From positions 1-64,000 of the forward strand of contig JBGAJY010000004.1 of NCBI GenBank assembly GCA_044224705.1: a stretch of 64,000 nt of DNA. Direction: 5' to 3'. The notes below the pieces were generated by a model, which saw only the letters and a list, made by a program, of their open reading frames with translations, ran no database searches and was not told the DNA's origin. Made by a program: the position numbers and the translations under genes. Source of the DNA: M3007 sp044224705 (GTDB lineage: Bacteria; Bacteroidota; Bacteroidia; Chitinophagales; Saprospiraceae). This document shows positions 49,802 to 59,978 of this stretch, in pieces; position 1 is the stretch's first letter, and every line of letters begins with the position of its first letter.

Positions 49802-50152
49802 ATAGTGGCATTTCTGGCATTCCAGACCGCCAATGTCCTGTACCGTGACTTTTTCACGCGTGCCGTTTTTCAGCTCGTCGTGGTAGCGCTGGTACTGGTT
49901 ATAGTAAGCGTTTTCTTTGAATTTCACCTCCGTTTCGCGGTGGCAGTTGATGCACCAGCCCATGCCGAGGGTCGAAAACTGATACACCACATCCATTTCC
50001 TGCACCGGGCCGTGGCATTTCTGGCAAGCAATCTGGCCGATCGCCACGTGTTGGGAGTGGTTGAAATAGGCGTGATCGGGGAGGTTGTGGATACGGGTCC
50101 ACTCGATAGGCCCCTGAATACGGCCGTTGGAGTCGTTTTTCAACGCCTTCAC
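49799..50152 (-). CDS. actA: ActA, C-terminal part (triheme), separated by an in-frame TAG
   Basis: 117 aa from a GTG start at 50152, in the same frame as the upstream part and separated from it only by TAG-TGG-GAA-GGC-ATC. It carries three CxxCH heme sites (CQKCHG, CINCHR, CQKCHY) and the conserved IHNLPDHAYFNHSQHV and MGWCINCHRET of ActA. As a separate protein it would lack a signal peptide and could not receive c hemes in the periplasm. So it needs readthrough, or the TAG is an error. Family membership is certain; the split is the open question. Confidence 0.85.
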
Positions 50153-50164
50153 GATGCCTTCCCA

Positions 50165-51190
50165 CTACTGGGTTTCCATATTGGAGCGGCCGTTGTCGTC
50201 CATAGCGGTGAGGCTATTGGCGGCCAGGTATTCCTGTCCGATCCATTTTTTGTACAAATCCTCGATTTGCTTGTCGTTCCAGGTGTCGTAGTCCGGAATG
50301 TACTTGCCCGCAATCGGGTCGTAGCCGATGGAGGCGTAAATCTTGGTGATCTCGGAGGTGCCCGAAATCGTGCCTTTTTTCACGGCCGAGTGGCAGTTCA
50401 TACACGTATTGGCCGCCGGGATCGAAGAATGTTTCGAACGGCGGGCCGAATCGTGGCAGTACTGGCAATCGATCTTATAAGTGCCGGCGTGGATTTTATG
50501 GCTGAAATTGATCGGCTGATCGGGCTGGTAGTTTTGTTCGCGGCCCATGCGCGTGGCATTGTCCACGGTTTTGTAGCCGAAGATCAGCGTCAGGGCAAAC
50601 ACCATGAACGCGATGAAGCCTTTGGAGCTCATCGTTTGGGTCCAGGAGCGCACACCCGGCGTTTCACCGGCCTGCACCCGGGTGATGTTGGCCAGGTTGT
50701 CGATGATGCGCATCAGGGCGAAGGCCAGCAGGCCGAGGAGCAGGGCAAGGCCGATAAAAAGCCACATGTTGCCGCTGTCTTTTTTTGCGACGCCGCCATC
50801 CCCGACTACGGGACCTTTAGGCGTATCCGGCGGCCGGTTGATGTACAACAGCAGGCTCTCGATCTGTTCGTCCGTGAGGCCCGGGAAGTTGTTCATGATC
50901 GTCGGCTTCCACTTGGCCCACAGCTCCGTAGCGCGCGGGTGGCCGGCATCGACCATGGCTTTGGAGTTCCGTATCCAGGAGTAGAGGTCCTTGCGCGGAT
51001 AAGCCGCCCAGCGCTCTTCCACCCCACCGAGCGCGGGCCCGGTGAGATTGTCCTTCATATTCTTGTTGTGGCAGGCGGCACAGTTGGCGAGGAAAAGATT
51101 TTTGCCTTCTTCAAGGGTAGGCGCAGCAGAGAGGGAAACAGCGGCGGCGACTACAAATGCGAAAACCCAGCAGATGCGTTTCAGCAACAT
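50165..51190 (-). CDS. actA: ActA, N-terminal part, alternative complex III multiheme cytochrome c
   Basis: 341 aa to the TAG at 50167-50165. Signal-like helix (about 4-22), then a mono-heme cytochrome c domain (CAACHNKN, about 35-115), a membrane helix (about 145-165), a second helix (about 190-208) and two heme sites (CQYCHD, CMNCHS). The conserved PINFSHKIHAGTYKIDCQYC precedes them. Together with the next reading segment there would be six CxxCH sites. The start at 51190 (MLLKRICWVFAF) is chosen for the signal segment. First gene of the 17.5-kb respiratory operon, with two promoters upstream. Confidence 0.88.
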   Translation of the reverse strand: MLLKRICWVFAFVVAAAVSLSAAPTLEEGKNLFLANCAACHNKNMKDNLTGPALGGVEERWAAYPRKDLYSWIRNSKAMVDAGHPRATELWAKWKPTIMNNFPGLTDEQIESLLLYINRPPDTPKGPVVGDGGVAKKDSGNMWLFIGLALLLGLLAFALMRIIDNLANITRVQAGETPGVRSWTQTMSSKGFIAFMVFALTLIFGYKTVDNATRMGREQNYQPDQPINFSHKIHAGTYKIDCQYCHDSARRSKHSSIPAANTCMNCHSAVKKGTISGTSEITKIYASIGYDPIAGKYIPDYDTWNDKQIEDLYKKWIGQEYLAANSLTAMDDNGRSNMETQ

Positions 51191-51293
51191 ATACAGAGTG
51201 GTAGTTGATGTCAAGATCAGAACACGAAAGTTGGTTAATCGACAATTTTCAATCATGGGCTTCACTTTTGGGACCGTCAGAAAATTGTCAGCG

Positions 51294-51324
51294 CAAAAAT
51301 ATTAACACCCTCATCTTCACCAAA
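51294..51324 (-). promoter_or_regulatory. Proximal promoter of the act-cox operon
   Basis: On the minus strand TTTG (51324-51321), 19 nt, TATTTTTG (51301-51294). Full consensus with ideal spacing, giving a leader of about 100 nt before actA. Confidence 0.75.
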
Positions 51325-51412
51325 CGAACTGTTAAAAATGCGTCATTATTTAGAGGCGCTTTAAATTGTTTGTTTGTTTTAGCGGTGGTTAATAAACCGT
51401 TAAGAGGCCGCG

Positions 51413-51443
51413 CAAAGGTAGCCAACGGGGTATCGTTTCCAAA
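51413..51443 (-). promoter_or_regulatory. Distal promoter of the act-cox operon
   Basis: On the minus strand TTTG (51443-51440), 19 nt, TACCTTTG (51420-51413). A second full match, 119 nt upstream of the first, with identical spacing. Confidence 0.75.
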
Positions 51444-51576
51444 TCCTGTCCAAAAAAATTCAGCAGGGTCTTTTCCAATTTGTCCCTGTGGGTCCGCCGA
51501 TGATGGCGCCGAGGTGACCGTTCGCGACATAATTCCTGATTTTTCGAAAAAAAACTGCCCGGAAGGCATCTTCGAA

Positions 51577-51584
51577 TAACTTTG
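51577..51584 (+). promoter_or_regulatory. -7 element (TAACTTTG) for the lipoprotein-barrel-MauG cluster
   Basis: An exact TAnnTTTG match 40 nt before the ATG at 51625. No -33 element identified. Confidence 0.5.
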
Positions 51585-51624
51585 TAGCATCTACCTGTTC
51601 ATTCCTCCACGCCTGAATAAAATT

Positions 51625-52941
51625 ATGGTGCGACCTTATTCACTCCTGACATTGGCCCTCGCCGGTTCCCTGATGCTCTTATTCACCACTTGCAAGGAAG
51701 ACCTGAGCGTCGACAACAGCGACAAAAATTTCCCGATCACGCTCCGCTACGAACAGGACGGTGATGCCATCCACTTCTCCTGGGATGCAGCCAAGGTTTC
51801 TTCTTTCGAAAAATATGTGCTCATCCGTTCGGCCAATCCGATCCCGCCCGGGCTTTTCCCGAACGTGGGCGGCCTGGACAATATCTTCACCAGCGACCGG
51901 GCCGACTCCACCACCTTCACCGATTTTTCGCCGCCGCTGTTTCAGGAGGTACACTATAAATTATATGTAGACATCGGAGACCGCTTCGTCGAAAGCGACG
52001 ACGTGGCGTTCAGCTTCGACAACCTGCTCATCAACGGCAACGCTGCTTTTGTGCGCTTTGTACCCGATTCCAACTGGGTCGTGATCGGCGACGACAACAA
52101 CGGACGAGTGCTCGTCGTGGATTACCTGCACAAAACCGTTTTCCCCAGCCGGCCCTCCATGCCTTTTACTTCTTTGGACAACATGGCCGTGACCGTCGGA
52201 TACTACAACGGCGCTCCGGCGCTGTTCTGGTGGAGTGGATTCAGCTCGCCTTTTGTCATGAGTTTGCCCGACCTGGGCACGCTGAAATCCTACGGCGCTT
52301 CTGTCGCACCCTTCTCCTGGATCGTTAGCCCCAACGGCCGTTATTTCACGACGCAATATGATTTTGACAACGGCTTTACCACCCGCCAATCCGACGATTT
52401 CTCTCTTGTAAAAGGGTATTACCGGCCCAATTACTACGAACACCGGACCCTGCTGCTGCTCGATCCCGTCGAAAACCTTTTGGTCGAAGCCTCCCCTTAC
52501 CAGTTGCGCAGCTTTAAAGTAGACGCGACCGAGGGTACCGTCACCGATATCGCACAAAAAGGAACCAGCAACTTCTCGACCTTTCTGCAATATCTCCCGG
52601 CATCCCATGACGGGCAGTATTTTATCCCTCAATACGACGGAATCGTCTACGACAGGAATCTGAATTTTGTAGCCCAGGTGCCTATCGCGATGACCGCCGG
52701 CATCGTCGACTGCGCATTTTCCCAGAACGGACAGTATCTGTATGCGCTCAGCAACGACTTCCAGGCTTTCGGCTCGATCCTCACCAAATACAATTTCCCG
52801 GCCATGACCGTGGCCGCCGAACGCCGTCTGCTGGGCGTACAAGCCCGGGACATCGAAGCTACTCCGGATGGCGACCTGGTCTTTGTGGGTTCCAACGTAA
52901 ACGGCACCAATAACATGTTCATCAAGCAGCTTCACTTTTAA
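51625..52941 (+). CDS. Lipoprotein with beta-propeller-like repeats
   Basis: 438 aa. Lipobox after a hydrophobic start (LFTTCKED, Cys23). The mature part begins with a fibronectin-like stretch (about 35-125, DAIHFSWDAAKVSSFEKYVLIRS style) followed by repeated strands with the tempo of a beta-propeller (FVPDSNWVVIGDDNNGRVLV, SPNGRYFTTQYDFD, FSQNGQYLYALSND, ATPDGDLVFVGSN). No catalytic motif. It is the first gene of a three-gene plus-strand cluster with an outer-membrane barrel and a MauG-like cytochrome. Confidence 0.75.
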   Translation: MVRPYSLLTLALAGSLMLLFTTCKEDLSVDNSDKNFPITLRYEQDGDAIHFSWDAAKVSSFEKYVLIRSANPIPPGLFPNVGGLDNIFTSDRADSTTFTDFSPPLFQEVHYKLYVDIGDRFVESDDVAFSFDNLLINGNAAFVRFVPDSNWVVIGDDNNGRVLVVDYLHKTVFPSRPSMPFTSLDNMAVTVGYYNGAPALFWWSGFSSPFVMSLPDLGTLKSYGASVAPFSWIVSPNGRYFTTQYDFDNGFTTRQSDDFSLVKGYYRPNYYEHRTLLLLDPVENLLVEASPYQLRSFKVDATEGTVTDIAQKGTSNFSTFLQYLPASHDGQYFIPQYDGIVYDRNLNFVAQVPIAMTAGIVDCAFSQNGQYLYALSNDFQAFGSILTKYNFPAMTVAAERRLLGVQARDIEATPDGDLVFVGSNVNGTNNMFIKQLHF

Positions 52942-52953
52942 AGCACCTGTTTT

Positions 52954-53625
52954 ATGGCTTCTCTTTTTCAAAAATTCTGGATGGGAGCGCTGCTGCTAGG
53001 GTGTTCTGTCGCTTTGCAAGCCCAGGAAACCGGCAAAACCCGCCTGCCATTGCGGCACGAACTGGGTATAAACGCCACCGCGCTGCTGGATAAAGTCTTC
53101 CGCTTCGGCCTGGATTCTGCCGTGACCAATCCTTATTTGCTGAGTTACCGCCTTTCAGCCGGCCATTTCGGAATCCGCGCCGGAGCCGGCGGCACCCACC
53201 GCTATCAGCGCTCGACCCAGGAAGGCTTCCGGGATTCGGATACCGAACGGCAAACCAGTTTTGACCTCCGCTTGGGCCTCGACTACCGGGTCGGCCTCGG
53301 ACGCCGATTTTCCGGCAATTTCGGTCTCGACGGGGTGGGCAAATGGCGCAATTTTAAAAAAGAAACCGACAGTGGTTTCGACGTGGTCTCCCGCGTCGAC
53401 CAGTTCAGCGGCTGGGGAGGCGGGCCTTCCATAGGCCTCACTTTCTGGATCACCAAAAGACTCGGCCTCTCCACCGAAGCCGCTTATTACCTGCTGTTTG
53501 GCAAAAACGAGCGCGCCCGCAACTTCAAAAATTTCCCCGAACTGGACGATCAGATCTTCATCGATGAAACCGAAGACTTTATCACCATCCTGCCAGCCAA
53601 CCTCTTCCTGATTTACCATTTCTGA
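52954..53625 (+). CDS. Outer-membrane beta-barrel protein
   Basis: 223 aa. Signal peptide (about 1-23, ending LQAQ), then alternating strands (YRLSAGHFGIRAGAGGTHRY, TSFDLRLGLDYRVGLGRRFS, GLSTEAAYYLLFGK) and a terminal Phe (LFLIYHF), typical of outer-membrane barrels. It is 12 nt after the lipoprotein gene, so they are probably co-transcribed. Its last codons are part of a 36-nt direct repeat (see 53604-53716). Confidence 0.78.
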   Translation: MASLFQKFWMGALLLGCSVALQAQETGKTRLPLRHELGINATALLDKVFRFGLDSAVTNPYLLSYRLSAGHFGIRAGAGGTHRYQRSTQEGFRDSDTERQTSFDLRLGLDYRVGLGRRFSGNFGLDGVGKWRNFKKETDSGFDVVSRVDQFSGWGGGPSIGLTFWITKRLGLSTEAAYYLLFGKNERARNFKNFPELDDQIFIDETEDFITILPANLFLIYHF

Positions 53626-53716
53626 CACAACAAAAACACGCGTCAATCTCTACCAGTACAGCACATTCAGCTGGCTGGACCTTCCTGATTTACCATTTCT
53701 GACACAACAAAAACAC
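53604..53716 (+). repeat. 36-nt direct duplication at the barrel gene's 3' end
   Basis: 53604-53639 and 53681-53716 are identical over 36 nt. The first copy encodes the final LFLIYHF and stop of the barrel protein; the second is non-coding, so a copy of the gene's tail lies downstream. The 41 nt between copies are unrelated. It may be a scar of a tandem duplication followed by deletion. Confidence 0.9.
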
Positions 53717-53745
53717 CCTTCCTTTTCATTCAAAACTTGTTCGAC

Positions 53746-54852
53746 ATGAAAATGCTGCTCCGTTGTTTCCTGGCCATTTTGGCGGTCACCGGCCTTGTTG
53801 CGCTCTCCAACTGCAAAAAAGACCCTGATTTGCCCTATAAATACGAGGCCAACAACCTCAACCTGCCCAGCCAGCCATACGCCTATCGGCAACAGACGCT
53901 GCCCGCACATTTCTCCGGAGTAGCCGGTCAGCTACAACAGCTCGTCACCGACGAGGGCGCCACGCTGGGGCGCGTGCTCTTCTACGATCCGGCCCTCTCG
54001 CTGACCAATAACATCGCCTGCGCCTCCTGCCACCACCAGGAAGACGGCTTTGCAGATCCCGTACGGTTCAGCGTGGGTTTTGACGACGGGCTGACCAAAC
54101 GGAACGCCAATTCCATCGTCAACCCGATCGCGAGCGGAGTATTTTTTTGGGATGCCCGCGAGAACGATTTGAAAGCGATGGTGCTCCAGCCCATTAAAAA
54201 CCACGTGGAAATGGGCATGGACAATTTTGACGTGCTGGAGAAAAAACTGGCCGCTCTCCCCTACTACCCACCGCTTTTTAATAAAGCCTTTGGCGACGAA
54301 AACATCACCCGTGAACGCCTGGCGGATGCGCTCAGCCAGTTCCTGAATTCGATGGTCACGGCCAATTCAAAATTCGACCGTTCGGAGCCGCACGGATGGG
54401 GCTCGGGTAACCTCGGCGTGTTTAACGAACAGGAAAAACAAGGCTTCAACCTGTTCTTTGGCTCGGCAGGCTGCGCCAATTGCCACAATCCGGGCTTTGT
54501 CGGCAATATGGGATGGGCCGACATCGGCCTGGACAAAACGTATGAAGACAAAGGTCTAGGGGCCAATCAGCCGGGCATGGACGGCCTGTTCAAAATTCCG
54601 TCGCTCCGCAATGTAGCCCTTTCGGCGCCCTATATGCACGATGGTCGTTTTGCCACCCTGATGGACGTGATCGACCATTACAGCGACAACGTGCAAGCAT
54701 CACCCAACCTCGACTGGCGGCTTCGCGACGGCGATGGAGCCCGCCATCTGAACCTGAGCCAGACAGATAAAGAGGCGCTGGCGGCTTTTCTGGAAACCTT
54801 CACGGACGAACAGTTTACAAACGATCCTAAGTTTTCCAATCCGTTTAAATAA
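53746..54852 (+). CDS. MauG/di-heme cytochrome c peroxidase family lipoprotein
   Basis: 368 aa. Hydrophobic N-terminus with a possible lipid-attachment Cys (LSNCKKD). Two heme sites: CASCHHQEDGF and CANCHNPGF, with the family's LFYDPALS, FWDAREN, FKIPSLRNVALSAPYMHDGRFATL. The family reduces peroxide or carries out cofactor oxidation in the periplasm. A cluster of lipoprotein, barrel and MauG genes suggests a shared surface or metal-related task, not determined. ATG at 53746 preferred over TTG at 53737. Confidence 0.9.
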   Translation: MKMLLRCFLAILAVTGLVALSNCKKDPDLPYKYEANNLNLPSQPYAYRQQTLPAHFSGVAGQLQQLVTDEGATLGRVLFYDPALSLTNNIACASCHHQEDGFADPVRFSVGFDDGLTKRNANSIVNPIASGVFFWDARENDLKAMVLQPIKNHVEMGMDNFDVLEKKLAALPYYPPLFNKAFGDENITRERLADALSQFLNSMVTANSKFDRSEPHGWGSGNLGVFNEQEKQGFNLFFGSAGCANCHNPGFVGNMGWADIGLDKTYEDKGLGANQPGMDGLFKIPSLRNVALSAPYMHDGRFATLMDVIDHYSDNVQASPNLDWRLRDGDGARHLNLSQTDKEALAAFLETFTDEQFTNDPKFSNPFK

Positions 54853-54878
54853 AAATCCGGTGTGTTCTTCGCACCGAA

Positions 54879-54917
54879 AAGAGAGTCCCTCGCCTGCTGA
54901 TCGACGAGGGACTCTTT
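54879..54917. terminator. Bidirectional hairpin terminator
   Basis: AGAGTCCCTCG (54882-54892) pairs with CGAGGGACTCT (54905-54915), extended by weaker pairs, with A- and T-rich flanks, between the convergent MauG and ASPIC genes. Confidence 0.82.
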
Positions 54918-54965
54918 CGTTTTTATTTGGGACGGCCTCCGGTGTTTATCCAGTCTGTGTCCGGG

Positions 54966-57233
54966 TCATTTTGAAGGCACTACCGGAGCGCACATCGGCA
55001 TCGCGGCTCCTTGCTGGAATGCCAGGGTTTTGAGATAAACCGGTTCGAAATTCTCATTTCCTTCCCTGACCTTGATAAACTGGTTTGCGGGAACATTTTT
55101 CAAAACCTGCGTTTTGTTGCCGGCTGGCCACTGGATCACGATCTCCTCGATGGTCGACGCGGCGCCGATGCCGATCTCGCTGCGCAGCGGTGAGCAGCCG
55201 AAACTTCCGCCGGTGCTGACTACGCGATAAATCTGCCTGAGTTTGCCGTTTTCGCGAACTTTCAAGGTGATTTTCGCCCCGATTGCCGCTTTATTGGATT
55301 GCATACCTTCCAGTTTGATGCAAACCCAGTTGTTCGCCCCCTGGCCGGGATTCAGGTACAGCGAATTGGGATAGGCATCGCCTTTGTAAGCGCCGCCCAT
55401 TTCGATGTGGATGTCCTGGTCGCCGTCGTTGTCCATGTCGGCGAAGGAAATACCGTGGCCCTTTTGCAGGTTGCCAACCCGAGCCGAGTTGGTTACGTCA
55501 ACAAATTTTTTCCCGCCCACGTTTTTGAACAGTTTATTGGGCACCAGGGAGCGGTAATTCGGATTGCCCGTACCCAGGTAAAAGTCGAGAAAGCCGTCGT
55601 TGTCGATGTCTCCGAAGTTGTTGCCCATGGCAAAAGCGACCTGGTTCAGGCCCATTTGGGCGCTGACATTGGTGAAGGTGCCGTTGCCGTTGTTGTGATA
55701 GAGGTACACCTTGCCCGTCATTTCGGACGAAGGGTGCAAGGCTTCTTTTGCGGAGTAATACGAGAGGGGTTTTTTGAAATCGTAATTACAGAAAAGCAGG
55801 TCCAGCCAGCCGTCGTTGTCGTAATCGAAGAAAAAGCTGCCAAAAGTCGGGCCTTTGTCTTTGCTCAATCCCGCTTTTTCGGATACATTTTCGAAAGGTT
55901 TATCCCCATTATTCTGGAAAAGCAATTTCACGCCGTCCATGGTGGAAATGGCGATATCGGCGTCTCCGTCATTGTCGTAATCGCCGGAAGTGACCCCTTT
56001 GACGAAGGCGAGGATGTTGATCTGTTTCGCCTCGGCGACTTCGGTAAACGTCCCGTTTTTGTTGTTGATGTACAATTCGCAGGGATGCGATTCGTCCTTC
56101 TGGCTTTCGTGGCCGATAAAAACATCGAGCCAGCCGTCGTTGTTGAAATCGTTCCAGGTGGCAGCCTGGCTGGGGTGCATCGAAACCAGGCCTGCATCGA
56201 AGGTAACGTCGGTAAAAGTGCCGTCGCCGTTGTTGCGCAGCAACGATTTGGGTTGCTGGCCAAAGACCCCTGCGCCGCCCTGCCATGCACCGCGGAGCAC
56301 GAAAATATCCAGCCAGCCGTCGTTGTTGTAATCGGTGGTGGTGATGTTCAGCCCCCCGCCGATTTCGTCGAGCCGGGAAATATGCGACCAGTTGCTGAAC
56401 GTGCCGTCGCCGTTGTTGTGGAAATATTGCATCGGATCGTCCAGCCCCCAGGCCGAAGTCACGAGATCGAGATAACCGTCGTTGTCAAAATCGTCGGTAA
56501 TGCAGCCGCCGGCGCGGTTATTGGTATTGAGTTTGAGGTTGATGGCGACGTCGACAAAAGGATTAACGCGAGTGGATCCGGGGTTGTCGAGTCCTTTGAT
56601 GAGCCACTGCTGGGGAACCTTTGCGGGGTATTCACCCAGGGTCATATAAGCGATATTGATCAGCCAACGGGAGTCGTAGTCATCGGGGAACTCTTTCAAG
56701 AGGCCTTCATAGATAGCGATGGCTTCCCGCGCGCCGGTTTTGTCCTGGTGGATGCCGGTGCCACGGATCGGCATGATGCAGGCTTCGGCAGTATGCCCGG
56801 CAACGCAGTTGGCACGTTCGCCCTGGCGGAGATAAGCCACGGCGAGGCTGGACAGCAACAGTTGGCGTGCCTCCGGCATTTTTTGCACGGCGGGCAGGAG
56901 TGTTTTATACACGGCAATCGCGGAAGCTTCATCACCGTACTCCAGCAATGCCGAACCCTTGAGGAACAGGAGATTGATCTGCTGCGAAGGGTCGCGCACG
57001 ATCGGAAGCAGAGAATCGTAGTAGGCGATCCGTGCCTCGGCGCAGAAGAGGTTGTCGGGATTGTAAAGGCCCTGCTGGGTTTTGTGAAGCAGCGCCAGCA
57101 TTTTTTGGTGGGAATCGGCATCCAGGGAATGTGCCGAATTCGGTTCCGAATTACCGGACAGGGAATTGCAGGAAACCTGCATCAACGTGGCGCAAAGAAG
57201 GGCGAGCCCTAAAACGGCAAAGGACTTCGACAT
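54966..57233 (-). CDS. CRTAC1-like lipoprotein with FG-GAP/VCBS repeats and ASPIC/UnbV domain
   Basis: 755 aa. Lipobox Cys (LMQVSCNS), a helical TPR-like N-part (about 35-215), then at least seven calcium-binding-like loops (DFDNDGYLD, DYNNDGWLD, DFNNDGWLD, DYDNDGDAD, DYDNDGWLD, DIDNDGFLD, DMDNDGDQD) on an integrin-like propeller. The end has the ASPIC/UnbV domain (SEIGIGAASTIEEIVIQWPA). The protein is surface- or periplasm-facing and probably binds ligand or calcium; the reaction is unknown. Start at 57233 gives the best signal peptide. Confidence 0.88.
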   Translation of the reverse strand: MSKSFAVLGLALLCATLMQVSCNSLSGNSEPNSAHSLDADSHQKMLALLHKTQQGLYNPDNLFCAEARIAYYDSLLPIVRDPSQQINLLFLKGSALLEYGDEASAIAVYKTLLPAVQKMPEARQLLLSSLAVAYLRQGERANCVAGHTAEACIMPIRGTGIHQDKTGAREAIAIYEGLLKEFPDDYDSRWLINIAYMTLGEYPAKVPQQWLIKGLDNPGSTRVNPFVDVAINLKLNTNNRAGGCITDDFDNDGYLDLVTSAWGLDDPMQYFHNNGDGTFSNWSHISRLDEIGGGLNITTTDYNNDGWLDIFVLRGAWQGGAGVFGQQPKSLLRNNGDGTFTDVTFDAGLVSMHPSQAATWNDFNNDGWLDVFIGHESQKDESHPCELYINNKNGTFTEVAEAKQINILAFVKGVTSGDYDNDGDADIAISTMDGVKLLFQNNGDKPFENVSEKAGLSKDKGPTFGSFFFDYDNDGWLDLLFCNYDFKKPLSYYSAKEALHPSSEMTGKVYLYHNNGNGTFTNVSAQMGLNQVAFAMGNNFGDIDNDGFLDFYLGTGNPNYRSLVPNKLFKNVGGKKFVDVTNSARVGNLQKGHGISFADMDNDGDQDIHIEMGGAYKGDAYPNSLYLNPGQGANNWVCIKLEGMQSNKAAIGAKITLKVRENGKLRQIYRVVSTGGSFGCSPLRSEIGIGAASTIEEIVIQWPAGNKTQVLKNVPANQFIKVREGNENFEPVYLKTLAFQQGAAMPMCAPVVPSK

Positions 57234-57402
57234 ACAGGTAAAAAGGTGAGGTTTCATGTTCACGAACAAGGCGATTAATGATTTGTCTCGGCTTTTCAGC
57301 ATCAAGTAAATGGGGTGCAGAACAGACGGAGCATCCGGCTTTCATTGTCGGACAAACCGAGTGCAAAAATTGGGCAGTTTGCGGTTCAATACCTGAAAGC
57401 CT

Positions 57403-57431
57403 CCTTAGAATACCTTAGAAAGCCCTTAGAA
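57403..57431. promoter_or_regulatory. Three phased CCTTAGAA repeats, possible operator
   Basis: CCTTAGAA occurs at 57403-57410, 57413-57420 and 57424-57431, spacing 10 and 11 nt, about one helical turn. It sits in the divergent region of the ASPIC and arginine deiminase genes, the usual arrangement for a regulator that binds cooperatively to one face of DNA. Confidence 0.45.
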
Positions 57432-57624
57432 TTACAAACGCGTGCCTCCACATGAGGAAGCGCAATGATCCTTTTATAGGTTCCCACCCGGGGGAGACGG
57501 TGATGTTCATCTATCCAAGGAGCCGAATCAAAATGTACTGCTGCTTTGGATAATTGTGGTCGAATTCAGGAGTATTAATACAAGCCTTCGCAGCCGGAAT
57601 TTTCACAGCCCAGATTTTTCCTCC

Positions 57625-57632
57625 TACCTTCG
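57625..57632 (+). promoter_or_regulatory. -7-like element (TACCTTCG) for arginine deiminase
   Basis: One mismatch to TAnnTTTG, 45 nt before the ATG at 57677; no good -33 element. Confidence 0.35.
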
Positions 57633-57676
57633 CGGCGCTTTTTTTTGCCCGACCAATACTTACCAACTATCCCTTT

Positions 57677-59047
<1,371 letters not shown>

Positions 59048-59064
59048 CCTAAAAAATATACCTC

Positions 59065-59457
59065 ATGAACACAATTGGCAAACCTGATCCTTTGAGGGAA
59101 AAGTCATTTCAATTGGCGGTGCGAATTGTGCGTTTGTGTAAACATCTCGCTGAAAAGAAGCAGGAGTATTACCTGAGCAAACAACTGTTAAGGTCTGGAA
59201 CAAATCCTGGAGCTATGGTTAGAGAAGCCGCAAATGCTGAAAGTGGTTTTGATTTCATTCATAAGCTGGGAATTGCTCAAAAGGAAACTGGTGAAACCCT
59301 GTATTGGCTGGAACTCTTGCATACCACAGGGTGCTTGAGTGATTCTGAATTTCAATCCATTTATATTGACGCAGAAGAAGTTATGAAACTCCTTCGCAGC
59401 TCCATCCTCACCAAAAGAAAAAACTTAACCCTTAAATCTTCCGAATCGCCCAAGTAA
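59065..59457 (+). CDS. Four-helix-bundle protein (23S rRNA intervening-sequence / S23 type) inside an inverted heptamer array
   Basis: 130 aa. The family signature is clear: LREKSFQLAVRIVRLCKHLA, LLRSGTNPGAMVREAANAES, GFDFIHKLGIAQKETGETLYW and LELLHTTGCLSDSEFQSI. Related proteins are encoded within intervening sequences of 23S rRNA in Leptospira and Coxiella, or stand alone in Bacteroidota; Avd of diversity-generating retroelements has the same fold. None has a firmly known role. The ORF is visibly AT-richer than its neighbours. It is flanked by TGAATGA arrays (left) and TCATTCA arrays (right) whose ends touch its surroundings; its stop codon abuts the right array. Confidence 0.9.
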   Translation: MNTIGKPDPLREKSFQLAVRIVRLCKHLAEKKQEYYLSKQLLRSGTNPGAMVREAANAESGFDFIHKLGIAQKETGETLYWLELLHTTGCLSDSEFQSIYIDAEEVMKLLRSSILTKRKNLTLKSSESPK

Positions 59458-59560
<103 letters not shown>

Positions 59561-59567
59561 AAAAAAA

Positions 59568-59978
59568 ATGTACGCTCACGACTTCCAGCTCCGCGTCCGC
59601 TACGGCGAAACCGACCAGATGGGCTACCTGTATTACGGCAATTATGCGCAGTATTACGAGGTGGGTCGTGTGGAGACGATTCGTTCTTTGGGCCTGACGT
59701 ACAAGGAGTTGGAAGAAGTACATGGTATTTGGCTGCCGGTGGTGAGCATGGAGGCGCGCTTTGTACGGCCGGCGTATTATGATGAATTACTGACCGTGCA
59801 CACAGAAATCCGGCGGCTGCCGGATGAGTACATCACGTTTCACACCGAAATTTTCAACGAGCGCAAAAAACTCGTTAACTCCGGCCAGGTCCGGCTGTGT
59901 TTTTTTGAAGCTGCGACCAAAAAGGTGGTGCCTGCTCCGGAATTTTTGCTGGCGCCAATGCGGCCTTTTTTTGAATGA
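59568..59978 (+). CDS. YbgC-type acyl-CoA thioesterase (4HBT, hotdog fold)
   Basis: 136 aa single hotdog domain. Active-site region RYGETDQMGYLYYGNYAQYYEVGR with the conserved Asp, then RPAYYDELLTVHTEIRR. Probably hydrolyses acyl-CoA or acyl-ACP thioesters in the cytoplasm. Its start is 7 nt downstream of the right heptamer array, so changes in array length could alter its leader. Family sure, substrate unknown. Confidence 0.9.
   Translation: MYAHDFQLRVRYGETDQMGYLYYGNYAQYYEVGRVETIRSLGLTYKELEEVHGIWLPVVSMEARFVRPAYYDELLTVHTEIRRLPDEYITFHTEIFNERKKLVNSGQVRLCFFEAATKKVVPAPEFLLAPMRPFFE

Larger units (their letters stand above)
51191..51624. other. Divergent control region of the respiratory operon
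   Basis: 434 nt without a gene between actA (minus) and a lipoprotein gene (plus). It holds two promoter matches for actA (51294-51324 and 51413-51443) and a -7 match for the plus-strand gene (51577-51584). No clear operator palindrome is seen. Confidence 0.7.
57234..57676. other. Divergent control region with phased repeats
   Basis: 443 nt without a gene between the ASPIC gene (minus) and arginine deiminase (plus). It holds three CCTTAGAA words in helical phase (57403-57431) and a -7-like element (57625-57632). The rest shows nothing I can assign. Confidence 0.65.

Noticed and set aside
53746..54852. MauG gene as part of the act-cox system
   Set aside because: It is on the other strand with its own promoter and neighbours; only heme chemistry is shared.
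55299..57212. 637-aa plus-strand open frame opposite the ASPIC/UnbV gene
   Set aside because: Repeated DxDNDG loops on the minus strand make a repetitive Val/Ile-rich antisense frame without stops; it has no recognisable fold.
59065..59457. Avd accessory gene of a diversity-generating retroelement
   Set aside because: The fold is related, but there is no reverse transcriptase, template repeat or variable repeat in the window.
59065..59457. True 23S rRNA intervening sequence
   Set aside because: No rRNA gene flanks it; the neighbours are arcA and a thioesterase.
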